64,000 nt of DNA from Demequina sp. NBRC 110052 (GTDB taxonomy: Bacteria > Actinomycetota > Actinomycetes > Actinomycetales > Demequinaceae). The notes under the pieces are model-generated. The model had not been told where the DNA came from. It was given only the letters and a program-made list of their open reading frames with translations, and did not search any database. The position numbers and the translations under genes are program-made. Where the stretch lies: positions 930,001 to 994,000 of the forward strand of contig NZ_BBRI01000002.1 of NCBI RefSeq assembly GCF_002090075.1, given 5' to 3'. Shown one piece after another: positions 42,775-50,385 of this stretch. Each line of letters begins with the position of its first letter. Within the stretch, counting starts at the first letter, position 1.

Positions 42775-44069
42775 TACTGCTGCAGGCCCTCGTAGAGCGG
42801 GAAGTCGCCGGCGAGCTTCGCCACGCGGGCACGCAGGGCGTCCACGTCGGCGCCGCCCTTGAGCGCAGTCGTGATGACCTCGGCCACCTCGGTGAACTCC
42901 TCGGCGCCGAAGCCGCGCGACGCGAGCGCCGGCGTGCCGATGCGCAGGCCCGAGGTGACCATCGGCGGACGCGGGTCGTTCGGGACGGCGTTGCGGTTGA
43001 CCGTGATGCCGACCGAGTGCAGCAGGTCCTCGGCCTCCTGGCCGTTCATGGGCGAGTTCCGCAGGTCCACGAGCACCAGGTGTACATCCGTGCCGCCCGA
43101 GACGACGTTGACGCCGGCCTCGATCGCGTCGGGCGCGGTGAGGCGCTCGGCGAGGATGCGCGCGCCCTCGAGCACGCGCTCGTTGCGCTCCTTGAACTCC
43201 GCGCCCGCGGCAGCCTTGAGGGCCACTGCCTTGGCTGCGACCACGTGCATGAGCGGTCCGCCCTGCTGACCGGGGAAGACCGCGGAGTTCAGCTTCTTCC
43301 CGTAGGCCTCGAGGTCGCGCGACAGGATCATGCCGGAGCGTGGGCCGCCGATCGTCTTGTGGATCGTGGTCGACACGACGTCGGAGTGCGGCACCGGCGA
43401 GGGGTGCAGGCCCGAGGCGACGAGGCCTGCGAAGTGCGCCATGTCGGTCCACAGCTTCGCGCCCACCTCGTCCGCGATCGCGCGGAACGCGGCGAAGTCG
43501 AGGTGGCGGGGGTACGCGGACCAGCCTGCGATGATCACGTCGGGGCGGTCCGCGAGCGCCTGCTCGCGCACCTTGTCCATGTCGACGAGGTGCGTCGTGT
43601 CGTCCACGCCGTAGGCCGAGACCTCGTAGAGCTTGCCGGAGAAGTTGAGCTTCATGCCGTGAGTCAGGTGACCGCCGTGCGCGAGCGAGAGGCCCATGAT
43701 GCGGTCGCCCGGCTTGGCGAGCGCGTGCAGCACCGCCGCGTTGGCCGTCGCGCCGGAGTGGGGCTGGACGTTCGCGTACTCGGCGCCGAACAGGCTCTTA
43801 GCGCGCTCGATCGCGATGTTCTCCGCGACGTCCACCTCCTCGCAGCCGCCGTAGTAGCGCTTGCCCGGGTAGCCCTCGGCGTACTTGTTGGTCAGGACCG
43901 AGCCCTGCGCCTGCAGCACGGAGCGCGGCACGAAGTTCTCGGACGCGATCATCTCGAGGTAGGTCTGCTGGCGCTCGAGCTCGCGGTCGAGGACCTGCGC
44001 GATCTCGGGGTCGAAATCCTGCAGCGTCGCGTTCATGACGGCTGCGGTGGCGCTGGAGTCGGTGCTCAT
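42774..44069 (-). CDS. glyA: Serine hydroxymethyltransferase
   Basis: A 431-residue PLP enzyme that converts serine and THF to glycine and methylene-THF. The PLP lysine is K238 in [14 protein letters not shown], the phosphate-binding [11 protein letters not shown] and the TDMAHFAGL segment are clear, and the length is normal. ATG at 44069 follows AGAGGA; an upstream in-frame codon would enter the leader. The 5' leader carries a ZTP riboswitch, and folD follows by overlap, so the operon supplies one-carbon units in response to the purine intermediate ZMP. Confidence 0.96.
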   Translation of the reverse strand: MSTDSSATAAVMNATLQDFDPEIAQVLDRELERQQTYLEMIASENFVPRSVLQAQGSVLTNKYAEGYPGKRYYGGCEEVDVAENIAIERAKSLFGAEYANVQPHSGATANAAVLHALAKPGDRIMGLSLAHGGHLTHGMKLNFSGKLYEVSAYGVDDTTHLVDMDKVREQALADRPDVIIAGWSAYPRHLDFAAFRAIADEVGAKLWTDMAHFAGLVASGLHPSPVPHSDVVSTTIHKTIGGPRSGMILSRDLEAYGKKLNSAVFPGQQGGPLMHVVAAKAVALKAAAGAEFKERNERVLEGARILAERLTAPDAIEAGVNVVSGGTDVHLVLVDLRNSPMNGQEAEDLLHSVGITVNRNAVPNDPRPPMVTSGLRIGTPALASRGFGAEEFTEVAEVITTALKGGADVDALRARVAKLAGDFPLYEGLQQ

Positions 44070-44085
44070 GGCGTTCCTCTCTGGT

Positions 44086-44102
44086 GGCGGCACGCGGCCG
44101 CC
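44086..44102 (-). promoter_or_regulatory. Hairpin before glyA ribosome site
   Basis: GGCGGC-CGCGT-GCCGCC, ending about seven bases before AGAGGA. A likely part of the riboswitch expression platform, perhaps acting on translation since no U-run follows. Confidence 0.5.
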
Positions 44103-44118
44103 GGTTGTCCGGTGACCT

Positions 44119-44197
44119 TGGCCCAGGCGTACGACCAAAGAGTCTTGAGAAAGGTGCCGCTTCCTCGTGGTGACCCACTGCGCCAGTCGCGGCGTTC
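44119..44197 (-). promoter_or_regulatory. ZTP (pfl-type) riboswitch upstream of glyA-folD
   Basis: On the minus strand: P1 GCCGC / GCGGC enclosing GACTGGCG, a P2 hairpin GTGG-GTCA-CCAC followed by GAGGAA, a linker of about 30 nt, then the conserved GCCTGGGC of P3. From memory these match the ZTP aptamer core (CGUGACUGGCG ... ACCAC-GGGGAGCG ... CCGCCUGGGC). The class senses ZMP/ZTP, which build up when 10-formyl-THF is short, and typically controls glyA, folD and purH. The TAGACT -10 just upstream would start RNA one base before P1. Confidence 0.85.
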
Positions 44198-44200
44198 GTC

Positions 44201-44206
44201 AGTCTA
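44201..44206 (-). promoter_or_regulatory. -10 element of glyA-folD
   Basis: TAGACT on the minus strand; predicted start near 44194, at the first base of the aptamer. No convincing -35. Confidence 0.5.
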
Positions 44207-44259
44207 GCAACGGCGCGCCGCGTGTACTCCTTCGCGTCAAGAAGGACCGCGCTTCTCTG

Positions 44260-44330
44260 CCGAAGTGACGGTCAGTTCAACGATGCACGGCGCGTACCTG
44301 CCTCCGGGCCCGCCTCAGCCGTCACTTCGG
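44260..44330. repeat. Long-looped inverted repeat
   Basis: Perfect 12-bp arms CCGAAGTGACGG (44260-44271) and CCGTCACTTCGG (44319-44330) with a 47-nt GC-rich loop. It lies between the GNAT stop and the glyA promoter; it may be a terminator for GNAT or a regulator site. Confidence 0.5.
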
Positions 44331-44376
44331 AGTGGGACGGCGACGTAGCGCCACGCGCCGACTCAGGCCTCAGCCC

Positions 44377-44889
44377 TCAGGCCTCGGGTCGGTCGTCGAC
44401 GATGGCGCCGGTCTCGAGGATCTTGCGCAGGTACGCGTACGTGAGGTCACCGGAGACCTGGTCGAACTGGTGGTCGTAGCCGGCCTTGTTGTACAGCGCG
44501 ATGTTGTGCTTGGAGTTCTGACCCGTGAAGGCCCACACCTCGGATGTGTCCTCGGGCAGGTAGCCGAGCACAGCGAAGACCAGTTGCGCGCCGATCCCCT
44601 TGTTCTGGAGGTCGGGCACCACCGCGAGGCGGCCGATGGTGGCCTTCGTGCCCTCGATCCCCACGCGGATGGTGCCGACCAGGCGCGGACCGATCCACGC
44701 GCCCAGAGTGACCACGGCGTCGGACGCCATATCCTGCTCGAGCTCCTCGAGGGTCTGCGTGAGCGCGGGGATATGCGGATCGTTATACAGCTGCGCTTCC
44801 ACCACGAAGGCGGCCCTGCGCACGGTGAGAATCTCGCCCGCGTCCTCGGGGCCGACGGTGTCGATGCGAACCTCTGCGTCGTCGCTCAT
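44377..44889 (-). CDS. GNAT-family N-acetyltransferase
   Basis: A 170-residue GCN5-related acetyltransferase. Motif A is visible as IGRLAVVPDLQNKGIGAQLVF, with the Q-x-x-G-x-G acetyl-CoA loop (QNKGIG). The later TGQNSKHNIALYNKAGYDH matches motif B and the usual Tyr acid. The substrate is unknown. ATG at 44889 follows AGGGG closely. It diverges from purU across a 116-nt region with a 9-bp inverted repeat. Confidence 0.88.
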   Translation of the reverse strand: MSDDAEVRIDTVGPEDAGEILTVRRAAFVVEAQLYNDPHIPALTQTLEELEQDMASDAVVTLGAWIGPRLVGTIRVGIEGTKATIGRLAVVPDLQNKGIGAQLVFAVLGYLPEDTSEVWAFTGQNSKHNIALYNKAGYDHQFDQVSGDLTYAYLRKILETGAIVDDRPEA

Positions 44890-44940
44890 GCCCCTATGGT
44901 GACAGGTCACGCGTCTCCGAATCCACCCCAGGGGTCCCAG

Positions 44941-44968
44941 ACCTGCCCGGCCCCTGCGTCGGGCAGGT
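44941..44968. promoter_or_regulatory. Inverted repeat between GNAT gene and purU
   Basis: Perfect 9-bp stem ACCTGCCCG / CGGGCAGGT with a 10-nt loop, located between two divergent starts and so more likely an operator than a terminator. Confidence 0.35.
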
Positions 44969-44992
44969 GCCCGATGCGGCGCTCGCCTTCAC

Positions 44993-45008
44993 TACGCTGG
45001 TGGCCATG
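44993..45008 (+). promoter_or_regulatory. Leaderless -10 element of purU
   Basis: TACGCT, spacer GGTGGCC, ATG at 45006. Confidence 0.6.
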
Positions 45009-45860
45009 ACCGACGCTCCCCTCCGCTACGTGCTCAGCCTGTCCTGCCCCGACCGCCCCGGCATTGTCCACGCGGTCTCCGGCGCCCTCGCGGAGCACGG
45101 CGGCAACATCACGGAGTCCCAGCAGTTCGGCGACCCTGACACGGGGCTGTTCTTCATGCGCGTCGAGGTGGAGAGCGCGGCCCCGCTGCGCGAGCTCGAG
45201 ACCGCGTTCGCGGCGCTCGCGGAGCGGTTCGAGATGACGTGGAGCCTGGACACCGCGGGACGCCGCATGCGCACCGTCGTCATGGTCTCCAAAGCCGCAC
45301 ACTGCATCAACGACCTCCTGTTCCGCGAGCGCGCAGGCACGCTGCCGGTGGACATCGTCGCGGTCATCGGCAACCACCCCACGCTCCGCTCGCTCGCCGA
45401 GTTCTACGGCAAGCCGTTCCACCACATCCCCGTCACGGCGGAGACGAAGACCGAGGCCGAGTCGCAGGTGCTCGAGCTCGTCGACGAGCTGGACGCAGAG
45501 CTGGTGGTCCTCGCGCGCTACATGCAGATCCTCTCCCCCGACATGTGCGAGGCGCTCAAGGGCAGGGCGATCAACATCCACCACTCGTTCCTGCCGAGCT
45601 TCAAGGGCGCGCGCCCGTACTTCCAGGCCCACGACCGCGGGGTCAAGCTCATCGGCGCGACCGCGCACTATGTCACCGCTGACCTCGACGAAGGCCCGAT
45701 CATCGAGCAGGACGTGGACCGCGTGGACCACACGTACACGCCCGAGTCCCTCACCGCCACCGGCGCCGACGTGGAGCGCCGCGCGCTCGCCCGCGCTGTC
45801 CGCTGGCACGCCGAGCATCGGGTGCTGCTGGACGGCCACCGCACTATCGTTTTCAGATGA
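45006..45860 (+). CDS. purU: Formyltetrahydrofolate deformylase
   Basis: A 284-residue PurU: N-terminal ACT domain (about 5-80, LSCPDRPGIVHAVSGAL) and a formyltransferase-fold domain. Catalytic residues Asn190 and His192 are in INIHHSFLPSFKGA, and Asp228 in TADLDEGPI. It hydrolyses 10-formyl-THF to formate and THF, balancing the one-carbon pool; the ACT domain normally senses glycine or methionine. It sits close to the ZTP-controlled glyA-folD, which makes and uses the same cofactors. Confidence 0.95.
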   Translation: MTDAPLRYVLSLSCPDRPGIVHAVSGALAEHGGNITESQQFGDPDTGLFFMRVEVESAAPLRELETAFAALAERFEMTWSLDTAGRRMRTVVMVSKAAHCINDLLFRERAGTLPVDIVAVIGNHPTLRSLAEFYGKPFHHIPVTAETKTEAESQVLELVDELDAELVVLARYMQILSPDMCEALKGRAINIHHSFLPSFKGARPYFQAHDRGVKLIGATAHYVTADLDEGPIIEQDVDRVDHTYTPESLTATGADVERRALARAVRWHAEHRVLLDGHRTIVFR

Positions 45861-45937
45861 GCACTGCCGTCTGCACGTAGCTCCTGTCTTCAAGCTGCCC
45901 ACCCGTTGAGTCCCCACGCGCGCCAAGGAAGGTTCAC

Positions 45938-47788
45938 GTGAAGGTCCGATCCGTCGTCACCGTCTCGCTCATCGGACTGCTGGCGCTGTCCGGATGCTCG
46001 CCCGAACCCACGGTCGATCCCGCCCCCTCGGACGGGATCGACCGCAGCTACCTGGATTCCTCGCTCCCGCTGGAGACGCGCGTCGAGGTGCTCCTGTCGC
46101 AGATGACCCAGGCGGAGAAGCTGGGCCAGATGACGCAGGTCGAAGAGGACTCCCTCGAGCCGGGCGACGTCGCGCTGCTGAACCTCGGAAGCGTGCTGCA
46201 CGGCGGCGGCGGCCTGCAGGGCGCGTCCGACGCTGCGGCGTGGAAGGCGACAGTGCTCGAGCATCAGCGCGAAGCCATGGAGGACACGCGCCTCGGCATC
46301 CCGCTGCTCTACGGCATCGACGCCGTGCACGGCTTCGGCGGCATGGACGGCGCGACGGTGTTCCCGCATCAGATCGGGCTCGGGGCCGCGAACGACCCCG
46401 AGCTCATGACGCAGATCGGGCACGCCACGGCGCAGGAGCTGGCCGCCGTGGGCATCCGCTGGAACTTCGCGCCGGTGCTCGCCATGCCGGGCGACATCCG
46501 CTGGGGCCGCACGTACGAGACCTACTCGCAGGATCCCGACGTCGTGGCGAGCCTGGGCACCGCGTACCTTCGCGGCCTTCAGGGCTCCGATCTCGCGGAC
46601 CCGTCGACGGTCCTCGCCACACCCAAGCACTTCGTGGGCGACGGAGCGACCGTGTACGGGACGTCGACACAGATCATCCAGGTGCCCTACCTGCTCGACC
46701 AGGGCGACGCCCCCGCCGACCCCGCACTGCTGGAGGGCTCGCTGCTACCCCCCTACCGGGCAGCGATCGACGCGGGCGCGCGCTCCATCATGGCTTCGTT
46801 CTCCTCGTGGGGTGGCGAGAAGGTACATGGTGACGCGACGCTGCTCACGGACACGCTGCGCGGCGAACTGGGCTTCACCGGGTTCGTCGTCTCAGACTGG
46901 GGCGGCTGCGATCAGGTCGCCGCCAAGACCGGCTTCGAGAAGGTCGCGCAGTGCGTCAACGCGGGCGTCGACATGGTGATGACGCCCTTCGACGGCGAAG
47001 GCTTCCAGTCCTCGCTCGAGATGGCCGTGAGCCGCGGCGACGTCTCGCAGGCGCGGATCGACGAGGCGGTCAGCCGCATCCTCACCGTCAAGTTCCAGAT
47101 GGGACTGTTCGACGGTCCCGTCGACCCGGCCGTCCCGACCGACGTCGTCGGCAGCGCCGAGCACCGCGAACTCGCCCGCCGAGCAGTCCAGGAGTCTCAG
47201 GTGCTGCTGTCGAACGACGGCGTGCTGCCCATCGGGCCGGAGGTGCGCACCATCGCCGTGGTGGGCGACGCGGCGGACGACATGGGGGTCCAGGCGGGCG
47301 GCTGGACCAGGTCCTGGCAGGGCGATGTGGGCCCCGTCATCCCCGGGACGACCATCGCGGAGGGGATCCAGCAGCGCGCGGGCGCAGACGTCTTGGTGAC
47401 GGTCGGGATGCCCGATTCCGGCCAGGTCGACCTCTGCATCGCCGCCGCGGGCGAGGTGCCGTACGCCGAGGGCATGGGCGACTCGACGACGCTCGCGCTT
47501 CCCGGCCTGACCGTCCTGGATGAGCTCGGCGACCGGTGCGCAAGCACCGTCCTCGTGGTCGTGACGGGACGGCCCGTGCTGATCACGAACACCGTCGACC
47601 GCGTCGACGCCGTCGTCGTGGCATGGCTTCCCGGCACCGCGGGAGAGGGCATCGCCGACACGCTCTTCGGCGACGTCCCCTTCACGGGGACGCTGCCCGT
47701 CAACTGGCCGCGAAACCTGGACCAGGTGCCCACGGCGCCGGACGGCGAGGAGTACCTCTTCCCAATCGGCTTCGGACTCACCGGGTAG
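45938..47788 (+). CDS. Secreted lipoprotein beta-glucosidase, GH3 family
   Basis: A 616-residue lipoprotein glycosidase. Signal peptide with lipobox LLALSGC (Cys20), then a two-domain GH3 enzyme: N-barrel with TPKHFVGDG (229-237) and nucleophile Asp320 (GFVVSDWGG); C-domain with the acid/base Glu511 (PYAEGMGD). This is the ExoP/beta-D-glucan glucohydrolase arrangement, so it probably trims beta-glucosides or cello/laminari-oligosaccharides at the cell surface. GTG follows AAGGAAGG. It converges with the amino-sugar operon (19-nt gap) but belongs to a different GH3 branch from NagZ. Confidence 0.9.
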   Translation: MKVRSVVTVSLIGLLALSGCSPEPTVDPAPSDGIDRSYLDSSLPLETRVEVLLSQMTQAEKLGQMTQVEEDSLEPGDVALLNLGSVLHGGGGLQGASDAAAWKATVLEHQREAMEDTRLGIPLLYGIDAVHGFGGMDGATVFPHQIGLGAANDPELMTQIGHATAQELAAVGIRWNFAPVLAMPGDIRWGRTYETYSQDPDVVASLGTAYLRGLQGSDLADPSTVLATPKHFVGDGATVYGTSTQIIQVPYLLDQGDAPADPALLEGSLLPPYRAAIDAGARSIMASFSSWGGEKVHGDATLLTDTLRGELGFTGFVVSDWGGCDQVAAKTGFEKVAQCVNAGVDMVMTPFDGEGFQSSLEMAVSRGDVSQARIDEAVSRILTVKFQMGLFDGPVDPAVPTDVVGSAEHRELARRAVQESQVLLSNDGVLPIGPEVRTIAVVGDAADDMGVQAGGWTRSWQGDVGPVIPGTTIAEGIQQRAGADVLVTVGMPDSGQVDLCIAAAGEVPYAEGMGDSTTLALPGLTVLDELGDRCASTVLVVVTGRPVLITNTVDRVDAVVVAWLPGTAGEGIADTLFGDVPFTGTLPVNWPRNLDQVPTAPDGEEYLFPIGFGLTG

Positions 47789-47806
47789 CGCGGCTTCGCG
47801 CTCGCG

Positions 47807-48715
47807 TCAGGCGGGAACCGTCCACCCGCAGGCCTGCAGCGCCTTGACCGGGGTCACGGTCGCTGCCTCGATCGCGGCCTCGCGGGAGATGCCCGACGCT
47901 TCACACACCTCGATCGCTCGGCTCAGCACGAGCGTGGAGCCCGCAAGCGTGTCTGTTCCCGCGAGGACGGCCTTGCCGCCCGAGACGGTCACCTCGAGCT
48001 CGCCCAGCAGGTAGGTGCCCTCGTCCGACGCAGCAGCCGCCATCGCGTCGGTCACCAGCACGACGCGACCGGGGGCGGCCGCGAACAGCAGTGAGAGCGA
48101 CTCGGGTGCGACGTGGAAGCCGTCGGCGATGACCTCGAGGAAGACACGCTCGTCCGCGAGCGCGGCTCCGAGCGGACCCGGAGCACGCCCGGCGATCGGC
48201 GGCATCGCGTTGAACGCATGCGTGATGAGCCTCGCTCCCGCCGCGAAGGCGTCCCGCGCCTGCGCCGCCGTGCACTCGGTGTGCCCGACCGCGACGACCA
48301 CGCCCGCCTCGGCGAAGCGCTCGATCGCCGCGAGCGCTCCCGGAAGTTCCGGTGCCATCGTGATCTGGCGCAGGTCCTCGCCGCAGGCGTCGATGAGGCT
48401 CGCCACCGCGTCGGGCGCGGGATCGATCAGCGCACTTTCGGGGTGAGCACCCTTCCGCGAAGGTGCCAGGAACGGACCTTCGAGGTGGATGCCCAGGAGG
48501 TTGGGCGACTGCCGCATGGCCTCGCGCACGACGGCGATCCGGCGCTCCATCGCGTCGAGCGGTTCAGTGACGAGCGACGCGACCATGCGGTCCGTGCCGG
48601 TCGCCTGGTGCGCCGCAAGCGCCGCAAGCGTGCCTTCGACGGTCGCGCCGAACGCATGCCCGCCACCGCCATGACTGTGGATGTCAATGGCACCGCGCAT
48701 GTCGACGACGTTCAC
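47807..48715 (-). CDS. nagA: N-acetylglucosamine-6-phosphate deacetylase, barrel-only
   Basis: A 302-residue NagA, which turns GlcNAc-6-P into GlcN-6-P and acetate. The barrel has HSH (13-15), Glu79 in HLEGPF, His145 in VGHTE, His166 in THAFNAM and Asp223 in VTDAM. Usual members are about 380 residues; here the N-terminal beta-sandwich half is missing before DIHSHGG, and the protein ends at TPVKALQACGWTVPA with no C-terminal half. GTG at 48715 starts one base after the nagB stop; open frame continues upstream inside nagB but shows no amidohydrolase beta-domain. Last gene of the operon. Confidence 0.88.
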   Translation of the reverse strand: MNVVDMRGAIDIHSHGGGGHAFGATVEGTLAALAAHQATGTDRMVASLVTEPLDAMERRIAVVREAMRQSPNLLGIHLEGPFLAPSRKGAHPESALIDPAPDAVASLIDACGEDLRQITMAPELPGALAAIERFAEAGVVVAVGHTECTAAQARDAFAAGARLITHAFNAMPPIAGRAPGPLGAALADERVFLEVIADGFHVAPESLSLLFAAAPGRVVLVTDAMAAAASDEGTYLLGELEVTVSGGKAVLAGTDTLAGSTLVLSRAIEVCEASGISREAAIEAATVTPVKALQACGWTVPA

Positions 48716-48716
48716 C

Positions 48717-49499
48717 TCACAGACCCTGCCATGCGGGCTTGTGATCCGCCGCCCAGCGGTAATAGTCGAGGTGCTTGAGACGCGAGGCGGCGGCGTCATC
48801 GACCACGACGGTCACGTGCGGGTGCAGCTGGATAGCGGAACCCGGCATAGACGACGACACGGGCCCCTCCACGGACGCCGCGAGCGCCTCGGCCTTGCCC
48901 TCGCCGAACGCGAGCAGCACCAGGTGCTTCGCGCGAAGGATCGTGCCCAGGCCCTGCGTGACGCAATGAATCGGCACCTCGTCGAGCGAGTCGAAGAAGC
49001 GCGCGTTGTCGATCCGCGTCTGCTCCGTGAGGGTCTTCACTCGCGTGAGCGAGCCGAACGACGAGCCCGGCTCATTGAACCCGATGTGGCCCGTCGTGCC
49101 GATGCCGAGGATCTGCAGGTCGACACCGCCGGAGGCCGCGAGCAGTGCCTCGTAGCGCTCGCCCGCCGTCTCGATGCGTTCGAGCGACCCGTCCGGCACG
49201 TGCACGCGCGAGGGGTCGGCGCCCACGGCCTCGACGAACTCCTTCGTGATCACCGACCGGTAGCTCTCAGGATGCTCCACCGGCAGGCCCACGTACTCGT
49301 CGAGCGCGTACGCGGAGACTCGCGAGAAGTCGAGCCCGTCGCGTGCGCGAGCACCCAACGCCTCATACACGGGTAGCGGTGTGGAGCCTGTGGCGACGCC
49401 AAGCACCGTCTCCGGATTCCCTGCCACGAGGCCAGCGATGTGCGAGGCGACGACCTCGCCGGCCGCCTCCTTGGTGGATGCGAGGACGATCTCAGCCAC
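48717..49499 (-). CDS. nagB: Glucosamine-6-phosphate deaminase
   Basis: A 260-residue NagB converting GlcN-6-P to fructose-6-P and ammonia. Motifs: LGVATGSTPLPVYEAL (phosphate loop), ALDEYVGL (general-base Asp), and GIGTTGHIGFNEPGSSF (with the active-site His; the residue before GHI is Thr rather than the usual Asp or Asn). It overlaps the ROK kinase by 8 bases and is followed almost without gap by nagA. Confidence 0.95.
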   Translation of the reverse strand: MAEIVLASTKEAAGEVVASHIAGLVAGNPETVLGVATGSTPLPVYEALGARARDGLDFSRVSAYALDEYVGLPVEHPESYRSVITKEFVEAVGADPSRVHVPDGSLERIETAGERYEALLAASGGVDLQILGIGTTGHIGFNEPGSSFGSLTRVKTLTEQTRIDNARFFDSLDEVPIHCVTQGLGTILRAKHLVLLAFGEGKAEALAASVEGPVSSSMPGSAIQLHPHVTVVVDDAAASRLKHLDYYRWAADHKPAWQGL

Positions 49500-50385
49500 G
49501 TCCGGCTCCTCTCATGGCCGCGCCGATGGCGGCGACCGGGGTCTCGGGGTCGAGCACGCGCATGCGTGCAGTGAGGTCGACGGACGCGAGGAACGGACTG
49601 TTGCGCTCCCAGCCGCGGATGACGCGGCGCGTGCCGTCGAGAAGGGAGTCGCCCATGCGGGTGAGTCCGCCGCCGAGCAGCACCTCCTCCACATCGAGCG
49701 TGAGGACGAGCACGCGTACCGCGCTCGCGACGCCGAAGAACAGTCCGTCGCGGATGCGCGCCGCGAGCGGATCGGTCTCAGCCTGCGCCAGCACATCGAC
49801 CGCGGGCGCACCGCCCGCTTGGATCGCGATGCCCGAGCCAGACGCGTACGTCTCGAGGCCGCCGGGCAGGCCGTCTGGACCGAGCGGGCCGTGCGGATCG
49901 ACCGCGATGTGCCCGATCTCTCCGGCCGAGCCGCGCGCCCCGCGCCACACGGTGCCGTCAAGGATCAGACCGGCGGCGAGTCCGGTGCCCAGGTTGAGGA
50001 ACGCAACCGAGCGCTTCTCGGAGCCGGTCGACACCCACGCGCCCACCGCGGCCGCATTCACGTCGTTGTCCACGACAGGCCGCGCGCCCCATGCATGCGC
50101 CAACTCGCCCGCAAGGTCCAGGCGCGTGATGCCTAGATTCTGCGCGTGACTGACGACGCCGTCGAGCACGGAGCCTGGCACGCCCACGCCGATCGAGTCG
50201 GCCGACGCGGGATCGATGCCTGCCTCCGCACACACCTGCGCTACGGCCGCGACCGCCTCGGCGACCACCGCGTCGGGCCCGTGGCCGGAGGGCCGCACCT
50301 GCCTGCACAGGACACGCCCCGTCTCGTCGACGAGCACCGCATCAGTCTTGGTGCCGCCGATGTCGATGCCCAGGTGCCGCGTCAT
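49492..50385 (-). CDS. ROK-family sugar kinase, probably N-acetylglucosamine kinase
   Basis: A 297-residue ROK kinase: ATP site GIDIGGTKTD (from residue 6), catalytic Asp in VVDNDVNAAA, and the GEIGHI segment. The zinc-binding CxCGxxGCxE cluster of most ROK proteins is lost: the aligned stretch reads LGPDGLPGGLE, with no cysteine. Placed between NagZ and NagB it most likely phosphorylates GlcNAc; MurNAc or glucose cannot be excluded. ATG overlaps the nagZ stop by four bases. Confidence 0.88.
   Translation of the reverse strand: MTRHLGIDIGGTKTDAVLVDETGRVLCRQVRPSGHGPDAVVAEAVAAVAQVCAEAGIDPASADSIGVGVPGSVLDGVVSHAQNLGITRLDLAGELAHAWGARPVVDNDVNAAAVGAWVSTGSEKRSVAFLNLGTGLAAGLILDGTVWRGARGSAGEIGHIAVDPHGPLGPDGLPGGLETYASGSGIAIQAGGAPAVDVLAQAETDPLAARIRDGLFFGVASAVRVLVLTLDVEEVLLGGGLTRMGDSLLDGTRRVIRGWERNSPFLASVDLTARMRVLDPETPVAAIGAAMRGAGRG

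Larger units (their letters stand above)
44070..44376. other. Gene-less control region upstream of glyA
   Basis: 307 bases without a gene. From the glyA side (minus strand) it holds a leader hairpin next to the ribosome site, a ZTP-type aptamer, a TAGACT -10 element, and then a long-looped inverted repeat before the end of the GNAT gene. Confidence 0.8.
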
